Below, piece after piece: positions 24,139 to 31,075 of a stretch of 39,903 nucleotides of DNA. The position numbers and the translations under genes are program-made. The stretch covers positions 1 through 39,903 of IMG/VR virus record IMGVR_UViG_3300009436_002387; one strand, written 5' to 3'. The notes beneath the pieces were generated by a model. That model had not been told where the DNA came from. It was given only the letters and a program-made list of their open reading frames with translations, and did not search any database. This stretch comes from a virus. Numbering within the stretch: position 1 is the stretch's first letter; each line of letters opens with the position of its first letter.

Positions 24139-25239
24139 ATGCCGTTATACAATAGAAAAGATATGCCACAGGTTAATACTCAAAAATTGAGTAAGGCTAT
24201 TGATATGGTCAAATCTAAAGTAAAGGTAACAAAGACTAGGATACTTGCTACAAAGTTAAAAGAATCTCAAGTAGAACTCATACCTAAAAAAGTAAAGGGT
24301 ATAGCTGCAAAATATGATAAACCAACAGATATGAAACCTTTAATCGTATCTAAGGATAATTACATAGTAGATGGGCATCATCGATGGGCGGCTGGTATTT
24401 ACAAATTTGGTAAAGATGTTAAGTTACCAGTCTACATTATACAATTAAATAAAGTTAATGCGATTAAGTTATACCAATCTATAGCTAAATCGTTGAACGA
24501 AGATATAAACGTACCAATTAACGTAGGTGATACTGTGTTAGGTGGTAAGTTCAAAAACAAAAGAATCGTTGTTAAATCAATCGGTAAGAACGAAAAAGGT
24601 GATATTACCATTAACAACAAGCCATTAATGAAATTCAGAATACTTCCTAAGTTAGATGAAACTTCAATTGGAGCTAAAATTGAGTGTGGTAATTGTGGTT
24701 GGTCTTGGAGAGTAGAAGATGGTGGTGATGATTTATACATTTGCCATAAGTGTGGTAATGATAACGAAGCTCAAGAAACCCACGCAACACCTTCTACTGA
24801 TAATGAAAAAACAGCAGGACTTCCACCAATAAAATCAGATGGTAATGGTAGACCTAGTAATAGTTCTCAGTATTCTAAAGTAACAGAATCTACAATCAAT
24901 GAAATCCCAATGGGTGATTTAAAACAAATAGATACATTCGCTGATAAGAAACTCAATCCAGTAGATGTTGTACTTACAGATAAACATTTCTTTGATAGAT
25001 TAAACGACCCAAGAAACAAAAAAGAAATATCTAAAGCAGAACTAATTGGATTCTTTAAACGATTAGCTAAGAAAAAGAAAACATTCTTAGATTTCTTAGA
25101 TAAATACAATCAGGTTGTAGCAGTAGATGATAGAACCGATATCAATATACCTTTTATGAAACAAGCTAACAAAGTGATAGCTAAAACTGTGATGAGAAAG
25201 AAAGATTTCAAAACTCAGAATCAGAAGGTTGAGATATGA
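24139..25239 (+). CDS. ParB/Srx-like protein with zinc ribbon and C-terminal phage domain
   Basis: Encodes 366 residues. Near residues 60-110 lies a ParB/sulfiredoxin-like domain (KPLIVSKDNYIVDGHHRWAA, with D78-G-H-H-R-W83, then VKLPVYIIQL). A short barrel-like segment follows (VNVGDTVLGGKFKNKRIVVK has its N-terminal form INVGDT), then a zinc ribbon on C183, C186, C202 and C205. The last 100 residues (VVLTDKHFFDRLNDPRNKKE onward, then FLDKYNQVVAVDDRTDINIP) form a separate domain. ParB-like folds in phages can be nucleases, CTPases or ATP-dependent modifiers. Being long and composite, it may be a virion-packaged effector; no direct evidence. Confidence 0.65.
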   Translation: MPLYNRKDMPQVNTQKLSKAIDMVKSKVKVTKTRILATKLKESQVELIPKKVKGIAAKYDKPTDMKPLIVSKDNYIVDGHHRWAAGIYKFGKDVKLPVYIIQLNKVNAIKLYQSIAKSLNEDINVPINVGDTVLGGKFKNKRIVVKSIGKNEKGDITINNKPLMKFRILPKLDETSIGAKIECGNCGWSWRVEDGGDDLYICHKCGNDNEAQETHATPSTDNEKTAGLPPIKSDGNGRPSNSSQYSKVTESTINEIPMGDLKQIDTFADKKLNPVDVVLTDKHFFDRLNDPRNKKEISKAELIGFFKRLAKKKKTFLDFLDKYNQVVAVDDRTDINIPFMKQANKVIAKTVMRKKDFKTQNQKVEI

Positions 25240-25275
25240 GAAAAATATTAATTTAACAAACTTTAACACTTTTTA

Positions 25276-25307
25276 TTTGGATAATTCAATTAATTATCGT
25301 ATATTAG
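25276..25307 (+). promoter_or_regulatory. Bacteroidota-type promoter P3, near-leaderless
   Basis: TTTG at 25276-25279, a 20-nt spacer, and TATATTAG at 25300-25307 preceded by TCG. The start codon of the HAD gene is only 6 nt downstream, so the transcript would have almost no leader. Confidence 0.78.
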
Positions 25308-25313
25308 GGTATT

Positions 25314-25925
25314 ATGAAGAAGATAGATTTTATAAACAAAGTATTTAAAACAGAATCAGAGATACTAAACGAAGCACCGCAAGGTAGAATACTCAGAGTT
25401 TTTGATTTTGATGATACACTTGCCAAATCAACTGCATTCATCTATGTAAAACACAAAGATGGTTCTGAGAGTAAGTTAGACCCAGCTCAATATGCAAAAT
25501 ATAATTCTAAAACAACCGATGTGTTTGATTTTAGAGATTTCAACAAAATGTTGAATAACCCGAAGTTAATCCAAAAGAACTTTAAACTCCTACAAAAAAT
25601 GTTGGATAATCCTAACAAAAAAGTTACGATACTTACCGCACGAAAACTTGCATTTCCTGTTACAAAGTTCTTCAAAGATGAATTTGGTATGGATGTGTAT
25701 GTAGTGGCGTTAGGAAGTAATAATCCAAAAGATAAATCTGATTGGATTGAGAAACATATCAAAAAAGGATATACTGATATTGCATTTATGGATGATTCAT
25801 CTAAGAACATCAGAGCAGTAGATAAACTTAAATCAAAATACCCTGATGTAAGGATAAAAACTCACTTAGTTAAAGAGCATATTGATGTAGAAATACAAAA
25901 ATATGTAAATAAACTAATTCACTAA
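25314..25925 (+). CDS. HAD-superfamily phosphatase
   Basis: Encodes 203 residues. After a 25-residue lead (FINKVFKTESEILNEAPQGR) it has HAD motif I VFDFDDTLAKS, motif II ILTARKL, and motif IV FMDDSSKNI. The segment on NPKDKSDWIEKHI holds a possible motif III lysine. The inserted part between motifs I and II (KLDPAQYAKYNSK, then FDFRDFNKML) acts as a small cap. It resembles the phosphatase half of phage polynucleotide kinase-like enzymes more than the capsule type at 9333, but no kinase half is attached. The substrate could be a nucleotide or a nucleic-acid 3' phosphate. Confidence 0.75.
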   Translation: MKKIDFINKVFKTESEILNEAPQGRILRVFDFDDTLAKSTAFIYVKHKDGSESKLDPAQYAKYNSKTTDVFDFRDFNKMLNNPKLIQKNFKLLQKMLDNPNKKVTILTARKLAFPVTKFFKDEFGMDVYVVALGSNNPKDKSDWIEKHIKKGYTDIAFMDDSSKNIRAVDKLKSKYPDVRIKTHLVKEHIDVEIQKYVNKLIH

Positions 25926-25935
25926 TATTAATTAC

Positions 25936-25944
25936 ATATTTATA
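25936..25944 (+). promoter_or_regulatory. Candidate second-class promoter motif, leaderless layout
   Basis: ATATTTATA only 4 nt before ATG 25949, in the sequence ATTACATATTTATAA that is also found at 23696-23710. Confidence 0.4.
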
Positions 25945-25948
25945 ACCA

Positions 25949-26191
25949 ATGAACTACGAAAAAGAAGTAATGGAACAGGCATATAATATACTCACCAAAA
26001 AGAATTTTGAGTGGGGGTCTGAATTCAATTTAGAAATGAAAAAATCATTTCTGAAACTCCTTTTAGATTATTTTACAGAAATTGAACATTATGAGAAATG
26101 TGCGATTATCTTAAAATTACAAAAAAATAGTACGGAGAATATGAATGGAAATTTTAGTAAAACAAATTTCACAGGAAGTGGAATCAGTTAA
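25949..26191 (+). CDS. Small helical protein, function unknown
   Basis: Encodes 80 residues. The first 55 are strongly helical (YEKEVMEQAYNILTKKNFEW, then SFLKLLLDYFTEIEHYEKCA). The last 20 (NSTENMNGNFSKTNFTGSGI) are low in hydrophobics and overlap the next gene by 47 nt in another frame, so this tail may be a by-product of the overlap. It is first behind the ATATTTATA motif. No family is recognised. Confidence 0.6.
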   Translation: MNYEKEVMEQAYNILTKKNFEWGSEFNLEMKKSFLKLLLDYFTEIEHYEKCAIILKLQKNSTENMNGNFSKTNFTGSGIS

Positions 26192-26306
26192 AGGTTGGAT
26201 AGTTTACGTTATGGATGTAAATGGAAGGCCTTTAAAAGCAGAAATATGTGAGTTGGATGAGTTAGTACCAACTATAACAAAATTAGAATCAGTTTTTAAT
26301 ATATGA
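26145..26306 (+). CDS. Very small beta-rich protein, function unknown
   Basis: Encodes 53 residues (MEILVKQISQEVESVKGWIV, then YVMDVNGRPLKAEICELDEL). The pattern is a beta hairpin with a DVNGRP turn followed by an acidic end. It overlaps the previous gene by 47 nt and the ClpS-like gene by 4 nt, an arrangement that suggests translational coupling. Function unknown. Confidence 0.55.
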   Translation: MEILVKQISQEVESVKGWIVYVMDVNGRPLKAEICELDELVPTITKLESVFNI

Positions 26307-26524
26307 AACTATTTATACTAAATGATGATGTGAATTCTTTTGAACACGTCGTTAGATGTATTCAACGATATTTAAACTATCCTTATATGCAAGGGTTATC
26401 TATCGCTGATTTAATTCACAACACTGGGGAGTGTTTGGTGAAGGAATCTGATGATGAAGTGTTAATAAAAGGAATTTACAAAGTATTAGTAAAAGAAGGT
26501 TTACGTTTAAGAATAGAAGGTTAA
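26303..26524 (+). CDS. clpS: ClpS-like N-degron adaptor
   Basis: Encodes 73 residues. ClpS binds proteins with destabilising N-terminal residues and hands them to the ClpAP or ClpCP protease. The sequence follows the ClpS core: FILNDDVNSFEHVVRCIQRY, with N7, D8 and D9 of the (L/Y)NDD motif that contact the substrate alpha-amino group, then DLIHNTGECLVKE with H39 of the V-H-x-x-G motif, then a strand GLRLRIE. Bacteroidota ClpS has NDDVNTFDxV at the same place. The length is that of the core domain with no N-terminal extension, the part that in E. coli inhibits or moves ClpA action. It could redirect host proteolysis during infection. Confidence 0.68.
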   Translation: MKLFILNDDVNSFEHVVRCIQRYLNYPYMQGLSIADLIHNTGECLVKESDDEVLIKGIYKVLVKEGLRLRIEG

Positions 26525-26525
26525 T

Positions 26526-26711
26526 ATGGAAAAGTCAAAAGGTTTAGGAGACACTATAAAGAAAGTTACATCAGCTACTAAGTTGGATGTGCTTGCTGAA
26601 AAGATTGCTCATAGGTTGGGTAAGGCAGATTGTGGTTGTTCTAAACGCCAGGATTATCTTAACGTTAAGTTCCCATATCCTGATGCTATTAATAAATCAA
26701 AGGGTAAGTAA
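26526..26711 (+). CDS. Small Cys-containing phage protein
   Basis: Encodes 61 residues. The pattern KGLGDTIKKVTSATKLDVLA, then CGCSKRQDYLNVKFPYPD, is one I recognise as a recurring small protein of phages and mobile elements: a GLGDT(I/V) start, a helix and a C-G-C-x2-R-Q-x2-L-N-x2-FPY end. The role is not known; a virion or zinc-linked function is possible. It shares its last base with the start of the 811-residue gene. Confidence 0.65.
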   Translation: MEKSKGLGDTIKKVTSATKLDVLAEKIAHRLGKADCGCSKRQDYLNVKFPYPDAINKSKGK

Positions 26712-29146
26712 TGAATTTAAAAGAATTTTTACAAAAAACAATAAAAACTACTATCAATGGTATGATAAGTGAAGATACTCAATTAGACCAAGCATTCAAC
26801 GATGCTAAACCTGTTGAAGAAAGTGCAATGAGTGAATTAGATTTGTTAGCTAGAGAAGCTAGGGATTTAAAATCATTTATTAAAACTGTTTATAAAGAAT
26901 TTGATAATTTACCTAAGAGTAAAGATACCCTAAAGTGGTTAGAAGATATATATCTATCAGTAACAACCGATGAACATATAGAAGAATCAGCTAAAAGAGA
27001 TTACAAAAAAGAATACGCAAAGTACGGAAAATCTGAGAAAGCAAAGAAGTATAGAGCAGAACTAAATAAGTACAATAGAGATAAAGGTACTTATGGTAAT
27101 GGTGATGGTAAAGATGCATCTCACAAAGGTGGTAAGATTGTTGGGTTCGAAGATGAATCTAAGAACAGAGGTAGAGCTGAGAAAAGTAGATTGAAGAAAG
27201 AAGCAACATTCGTACCAAATTCAGGTACTATGAGTGGTGGTGTTCTTCGATTAGATAATAGAAAGTATCAATTAAAAAAAGATATTAAGAATGTAACGAT
27301 TGGTATTTACATAGTAACATTACCTAAAGGAACTATTCTGTATAACATAGCTGGTGGTTTATTCGCAGACCATAAATCTTTAGAACAATATGAAACTAAA
27401 AATCTAAGATACTTCAAAAAATCTACATTTAGAGGAATTCAGATTAAACAAAAAACAGATGTAATAAAAGATATTGATAAAAACTCTAAAGTATTAGAAT
27501 CAATAAACGAATTTGATTCATCTATCAACAAACGAAGAGCTGGTGCTGAATTAAAACAAAAATTAAAAGGTAAACGTTCTGATGGAATGGGTAAATATAC
27601 TGCTACTATTTATGGATTAGATTCAAAAGGTAAAAGAGTTGAATTAAAAAGTTTAAATGATTTAAACAAATACTCTAAATTTGAAATTGATGAATCAGTA
27701 AACGAAGGTAAATACTACATTACTCGTAACTTAGGTAGAGGGCAGGGTAAAGCATTAATTAGAAAGTACGATATAAAAAAGCAAAAAACTAGTGATAAAC
27801 CAACAGAGTTTAAATCATACAAAGATGCTCAAAAAGAAGTAGAGAAACTCCAAAGGGGTGGTTCTATGGGTGGACAGATGACAGCATATATCATTACTGA
27901 TAAAAATATGAATCCATTAACCGAAGAACAAATTGATGAAAAACTAATCACATTCTCAAACAGAGCACCTTATGGACAGATAGTGTTTATGGCAGGTGGA
28001 GCTGGTAGTGGTAAAGGATTCGCAATTGATAACTTTATTGATTCTGCAGGATTCAAGGTAAGAGATGTTGATGAGATGAAGAAATCAGTTGGTAAGTTAG
28101 ACCAATTAGGTAAATTCTCAGTTGATAAGTGGTATAAAAAGTATGGTAAGAAATTATCAGATAAGCCAGGTAAAGATGGTGGGTTATCACCAAAAGCTCA
28201 TATTGAAGAATTTATGTTAGGTAAGGGATTATCTATTTCAGATATCTCAAAAGATTTAAGGAATCCTAATAATGTAGCATCGTTACATTATATCGTAGAT
28301 TCTATGGGATTGAAAGATAAATGGGTAATCTCAATGTTGAGTGGTAAGGATAACAAAGAAACGTTACCAAACCTATTGTTTGATATTACGGCTAAGAAAG
28401 TATCATCAATCACAGAAGTAATCAAACCAATGGTAAATGCAGGCTATGATGTTAAAAACATTCACCTTATTTGGGTACTTGCTAACTTCCACGTTGCAAT
28501 TAAAGCAAATAAGGAAAGAGATAGAATGGTTCCTGAGGATATTCTATTACAAACGCATGAAGGTGCTGGTAAAACTATGTGGGAAATTATGACTAAGATA
28601 TTACCAAAAGGATTAAATGGTAGAATTGATGTTATCCTAAACAAAAGAGCAGAAACAGTTCCTTATGTAGATTCCAATGGAAAGCCAATTATGGTACAAC
28701 CAAATCAGAAAAATAAACTTAAAGATGCACAGATTGTAGTTAAAGGATTCACATCACTACCAATCAAAAAGCAAGGTGGTGGGGTACAACCTGAAGCAGC
28801 TTGGAAGGAAATCTTAAAGAAGTGGATATTGAATAACGCTCCAAAAACAATTGATTTATCTCAACAACTTGGAGAAGGTAACAACGATTACTTTAAAACA
28901 GCAGGTGAAGCAGTTGAGTTCGCTAAGAACGCAGCTGAGAAAAAAGGGTTTGATATTGATGAAGATGACTGGAACTCTCAAATCACTATGGGTGGTAAAT
29001 ATAACAGATTAAGACCAGGTGTTGGTAAAACACATTCATTCCAAATTGGATTACTTAAAAAAGGCAAACCTCAGAGAAAAGGATTAGCTATATCATTATA
29101 TGGTATGGATAGTGGTAAATACGAACTAACACATTACATAAACTAG
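26711..29146 (+). CDS. Large multi-domain P-loop protein of phage type
   Basis: Encodes 811 residues. Residues 1-90 are helical and acidic. Residues 95-160 hold a basic motif (KKYRAELNKYNRDKGTYGNG, GKDASHKGG, then NRGRAEKSRLK) like an HNH-related or DNA-binding segment in phage proteins. Residues 165-250 look like a beta domain, and 330-395 a smaller one. A P-loop lies at 429-436 (GGAGSGKG), in a zeta toxin/PNK-like context (QIVFMAGGAGSGKGFAIDNF), with DVDEMK and a later IHLIWVLANFHVAIKANKERDRM that could carry the lid. The last 90 residues form another domain (FKTAGEAVEFAKNAAEKKGF). It is perhaps a packaged or early-acting kinase-like effector. Confidence 0.68.
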   Translation: MNLKEFLQKTIKTTINGMISEDTQLDQAFNDAKPVEESAMSELDLLAREARDLKSFIKTVYKEFDNLPKSKDTLKWLEDIYLSVTTDEHIEESAKRDYKKEYAKYGKSEKAKKYRAELNKYNRDKGTYGNGDGKDASHKGGKIVGFEDESKNRGRAEKSRLKKEATFVPNSGTMSGGVLRLDNRKYQLKKDIKNVTIGIYIVTLPKGTILYNIAGGLFADHKSLEQYETKNLRYFKKSTFRGIQIKQKTDVIKDIDKNSKVLESINEFDSSINKRRAGAELKQKLKGKRSDGMGKYTATIYGLDSKGKRVELKSLNDLNKYSKFEIDESVNEGKYYITRNLGRGQGKALIRKYDIKKQKTSDKPTEFKSYKDAQKEVEKLQRGGSMGGQMTAYIITDKNMNPLTEEQIDEKLITFSNRAPYGQIVFMAGGAGSGKGFAIDNFIDSAGFKVRDVDEMKKSVGKLDQLGKFSVDKWYKKYGKKLSDKPGKDGGLSPKAHIEEFMLGKGLSISDISKDLRNPNNVASLHYIVDSMGLKDKWVISMLSGKDNKETLPNLLFDITAKKVSSITEVIKPMVNAGYDVKNIHLIWVLANFHVAIKANKERDRMVPEDILLQTHEGAGKTMWEIMTKILPKGLNGRIDVILNKRAETVPYVDSNGKPIMVQPNQKNKLKDAQIVVKGFTSLPIKKQGGGVQPEAAWKEILKKWILNNAPKTIDLSQQLGEGNNDYFKTAGEAVEFAKNAAEKKGFDIDEDDWNSQITMGGKYNRLRPGVGKTHSFQIGLLKKGKPQRKGLAISLYGMDSGKYELTHYIN

Positions 29147-29153
29147 GGTAGAT

Positions 29154-29429
29154 ATGAAAGTAACATTCAAACATGAGGGAAGTAAACATACTGTAGTATT
29201 TCAAACATCTACAAGTAGATATACTGATATAATTACATTGGCTAAAACTTCTAAGGATTTAGATGTTCTACACCCACTTACAAAGAATGGTAGTAGACCA
29301 ATTCAAGAAGCAATCAAACAAGTAATCGAAAAGCAATTAAACATCCCAATCAACATTGACCATAATTATGATGGAGCTGGATTTGGATTTAACGTAGATT
29401 TCTACGGAGTTATAAAGAAGTTAAAATAG
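29154..29429 (+). CDS. Small conserved protein, function unknown
   Basis: Encodes 91 residues. Strands (MKVTFKHEGSKHTVVFQTST) and a helix (PIQEAIKQVIEKQLNIPIN), then DHNYDGAGFGFNVDFYGVIK, suggest an alpha/beta domain. It starts 7 nt after the large P-loop gene and is in the same operon. Similarity to the last domain of that gene (both pair a helix with a Y-rich strand) is too weak to claim a common origin. Confidence 0.6.
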   Translation: MKVTFKHEGSKHTVVFQTSTSRYTDIITLAKTSKDLDVLHPLTKNGSRPIQEAIKQVIEKQLNIPINIDHNYDGAGFGFNVDFYGVIKKLK

Positions 29430-29442
29430 AAACACAAAAGAT

Positions 29443-30204
29443 ATGAAAAAGGTATTACTTGTATTATCAGTATTACTAATTGGGTGTACAACATACAAAC
29501 CAATCACATCAGTAGACCCAATCTATGGGTACACTACAAACACAATAGAAAACGAGTTCGAACTCCAAAGATTACTCAGAACTGATTTCAAATTTAGATA
29601 TGATTTCGCTCAATTTGCGAAGAGACAACCATTGACGTGGCAATGGAGTAATCGAATATCCCCTTACAGATTTAACAGATACAACTATTGGAATCCATAT
29701 AGCCCAATGGATTATACTCAAATGTGGGATGATTGGTTATGGGGATTTAATGGTTGGAATTCTTGGGGTTCACCACATAGATGGTCACCATTTGGATATG
29801 ATAGATGGGGTTATGGAATCCACTATGGTTGGAATAATCATGGTTGGGGGTATAATGGATACTATGGTAATAGTTGGTATTGGAGAACCCGAATGAACAC
29901 ATTCGCATGGCAAAATAGAAATAGAACTAATACAGTAAGTGTTAATGGTAGAAGAGGTTCAATTAGTAATGAAGTAATCAATAACAGAAGAGTTAGAACT
30001 ACTACTAATAATAATGTAAGAATTAGAACTAATACAAAACCCAACAATGGTATCAGAACACTATATCCTTCAGGATTTATTAATTCGAATCCAACTACCA
30101 GACCTAATAATGTGAAACCAAGAGTTAATAATAGACCTGTAATTAATAGGAGTTCAACTCCACGCATTATAAAACCAACAACACCAAAAAGAGGTGGGAA
30201 TTAA
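29443..30204 (+). CDS. Lipoprotein, W/Y/N-rich
   Basis: Encodes 253 residues. The signal sequence MKKVLLVLSVLLIGC has a lipobox with C15, so the protein is probably lipid-anchored at the outer membrane. Residues 75-150 are rich in W, Y, N and G (WDDWLWGFNGWNSWGSPHRW, then YGWNNHGWGYNGYYGNSWYW), and the rest is rich in N, R, T and P. The second half is probably disordered. Such proteins occur in flavobacteria, so this may be a host gene gained by the phage, an outer spanin, or a surface protein that blocks other phages. Its end runs into promoter P4. Confidence 0.7.
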   Translation: MKKVLLVLSVLLIGCTTYKPITSVDPIYGYTTNTIENEFELQRLLRTDFKFRYDFAQFAKRQPLTWQWSNRISPYRFNRYNYWNPYSPMDYTQMWDDWLWGFNGWNSWGSPHRWSPFGYDRWGYGIHYGWNNHGWGYNGYYGNSWYWRTRMNTFAWQNRNRTNTVSVNGRRGSISNEVINNRRVRTTTNNNVRIRTNTKPNNGIRTLYPSGFINSNPTTRPNNVKPRVNNRPVINRSSTPRIIKPTTPKRGGN

Positions 30205-30236
30205 TTTGGTGTTTTACAAATAAATTCGTATATTTA
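30205..30236 (+). promoter_or_regulatory. Bacteroidota-type promoter P4
   Basis: TTTG at 30205-30208 directly after the lipoprotein stop, a 20-nt spacer, and TATATTTA at 30229-30236 preceded by TCG. It is 23 nt from the ATG at 30260. The box continues as TATATTTATATT and so also contains the second motif (ATATTTATA). Confidence 0.75.
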
Positions 30237-30259
30237 TATTAAAATTTAAAAGGAATATT

Positions 30260-30526
30260 ATGGCAATAGAAAAAACAACAACATTTATAAATGTAACAGC
30301 ACTTCCACCAGGAGACGCATCAGCTTCATCCGATACAAATACGGCACATCCTCAATTGATGGTTATGGAACAAATCACATTGGATGATACTGAAGATGAC
30401 ACATTACCAATTTCACAACAAACCAGAAGATACATTAATAGATATGTAGTAGATGGTGGAGTGGCAACAAATGTATCTTCAGAAGATGCATTAGTACAAT
30501 CAGTTGCAGGAGCAATCTGGAGTTAA
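30260..30526 (+). CDS. Small acidic protein, function unknown
   Basis: Encodes 88 residues. It has a beta-like start (IEKTTTFINVTALPPGDASA), an acidic middle (LDDTEDDTLPISQQTRRYIN) and a C-terminal helix. An AAAGGAAT element precedes the ATG. The alternating pattern and the T/S-rich start recall small virion proteins, but no family is recognised. Confidence 0.6.
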   Translation: MAIEKTTTFINVTALPPGDASASSDTNTAHPQLMVMEQITLDDTEDDTLPISQQTRRYINRYVVDGGVATNVSSEDALVQSVAGAIWS

Positions 30527-30528
30527 TA

Positions 30529-30693
30529 ATGGAAGATAAAGCACGTTATGATAAAGTAGTTACTTACGTTTATACAAATTATAAAACGTATAAAAATAAA
30601 GAACTAATTATTAAAGAAATGGATAGTTGTTTTCATATCCTAATTCATAAAGATGGTTCACCTCTTATATTGGGAAAAGGTATATTAAATTAA
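30529..30693 (+). CDS. Very small protein, function unknown
   Basis: Encodes 54 residues (MEDKARYDKVVTYVYTNYKT, then DSCFHILIHKDGSPLILGKG). It starts 2 nt after the previous stop. Strands and a KDGSP turn suggest a compact beta domain. The stop codon is inside the left arm of the long inverted repeat that follows. Confidence 0.55.
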   Translation: MEDKARYDKVVTYVYTNYKTYKNKELIIKEMDSCFHILIHKDGSPLILGKGILN

Positions 30694-30764
30694 CAATTAT
30701 ATGTAAATGGGTATAATTTAGCACCAGATGGCTGTATTATACCCATTTACATATAATTGTTAAT
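30689..30764. repeat. 29-bp perfect inverted repeat with 18-nt loop
   Basis: Left arm 30689-30717, right arm 30736-30764, no mismatches. The arms are AT-rich with one GGG/CCC block; the loop (TTAGCACCAGATGGCTGT) is the most GC-rich part. A perfect stem of this length is far beyond an ordinary terminator. It may be an RNA-processing or termination structure, a cruciform or replication signal, or a protein-binding site. The right arm's end shares 16 nt (TAATTGTTAATAACTT) with 1659-1674, which also lies before a promoter. Confidence 0.92.
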
Positions 30765-30785
30765 AACTTTTTAAAATAAATCAAT

Positions 30786-30812
30786 AAAAGCTTGGATATT
30801 CCAAGCTTTTTT
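30786..30812 (+). terminator. Intrinsic terminator overlapping a promoter
   Basis: Perfect 11-bp stem (AAAAGCTTGGA, loop TAT, TCCAAGCTTTT) ending in a run of six T at 30807-30812. A textbook rho-independent terminator for the operon that ends at 30693. The left arm provides the CTTG of promoter P5 and its T run is directly followed by the -7 box. Confidence 0.85.
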
Positions 30813-30822
30813 CGTATATTTA
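30791..30822 (+). promoter_or_regulatory. Bacteroidota-type promoter P5, built into the terminator
   Basis: CTTG at 30791-30794, a 20-nt spacer made of the terminator hairpin and T run, and TATATTTA at 30815-30822 preceded by TCG. The gene at 30831 starts 8 nt downstream, so its leader would be a few nt at most. Confidence 0.75.
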
Positions 30823-30830
30823 CATAGTAA

Positions 30831-30986
30831 ATGAGTGATAAGAAAGAACATATAGACAAAAAGGATAAGAAAGCTCTAAAGCTTACTCAGTTCTCAATGC
30901 AAGAGATATGGGCTGCTATGAGGGGAAATGTGCATAAATCAAAGAAGCATTATAACCGAAAAGAAAAGCATAAAGGAAAGATTTAA
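30831..30986 (+). CDS. Very small, strongly basic early-type protein
   Basis: Encodes 51 residues, about a third lysine (MSDKKEHIDKKDKKALKLTQ), with a short hydrophobic middle (FSMQEIWAAMRGN) and a basic end (HKSKKHYNRKEKHKGK). It lies alone between promoters P5 and P6. Such tiny basic proteins made from a strong promoter are typical of phage host-takeover genes, but there is no direct evidence of a target. Confidence 0.6.
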   Translation: MSDKKEHIDKKDKKALKLTQFSMQEIWAAMRGNVHKSKKHYNRKEKHKGKI

Positions 30987-31046
30987 CAATTTCTTAACAT
31001 TAAAATTTGGTAAATTCAAAAAAAAGTCGTATATTAGTACTGTAAT
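30983..31046 (+). repeat. 64-nt promoter module, copy 2 (first copy at 1673-1736)
   Basis: Identical at 61 of 64 positions to 1673-1736. It begins inside the stop region of the small basic gene. The left arm of the hairpin found at copy 1 is missing here, so what is conserved is the promoter and its upstream region, not the terminator. Confidence 0.9.
31006..31037 (+). promoter_or_regulatory. Bacteroidota-type promoter P6
   Basis: TTTG at 31006-31009, a 20-nt spacer with an eight-A run, and TATATTAG at 31030-31037 preceded by TCG. It drives the deoxyribonucleotidase gene with a leader of about 30 nt. The start there has the context AACGTTATG, like that of the gene at 78. Confidence 0.8.
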
Positions 31047-31075
31047 GAGTGAGTGTTTAACCCTTTAAAAACGTT

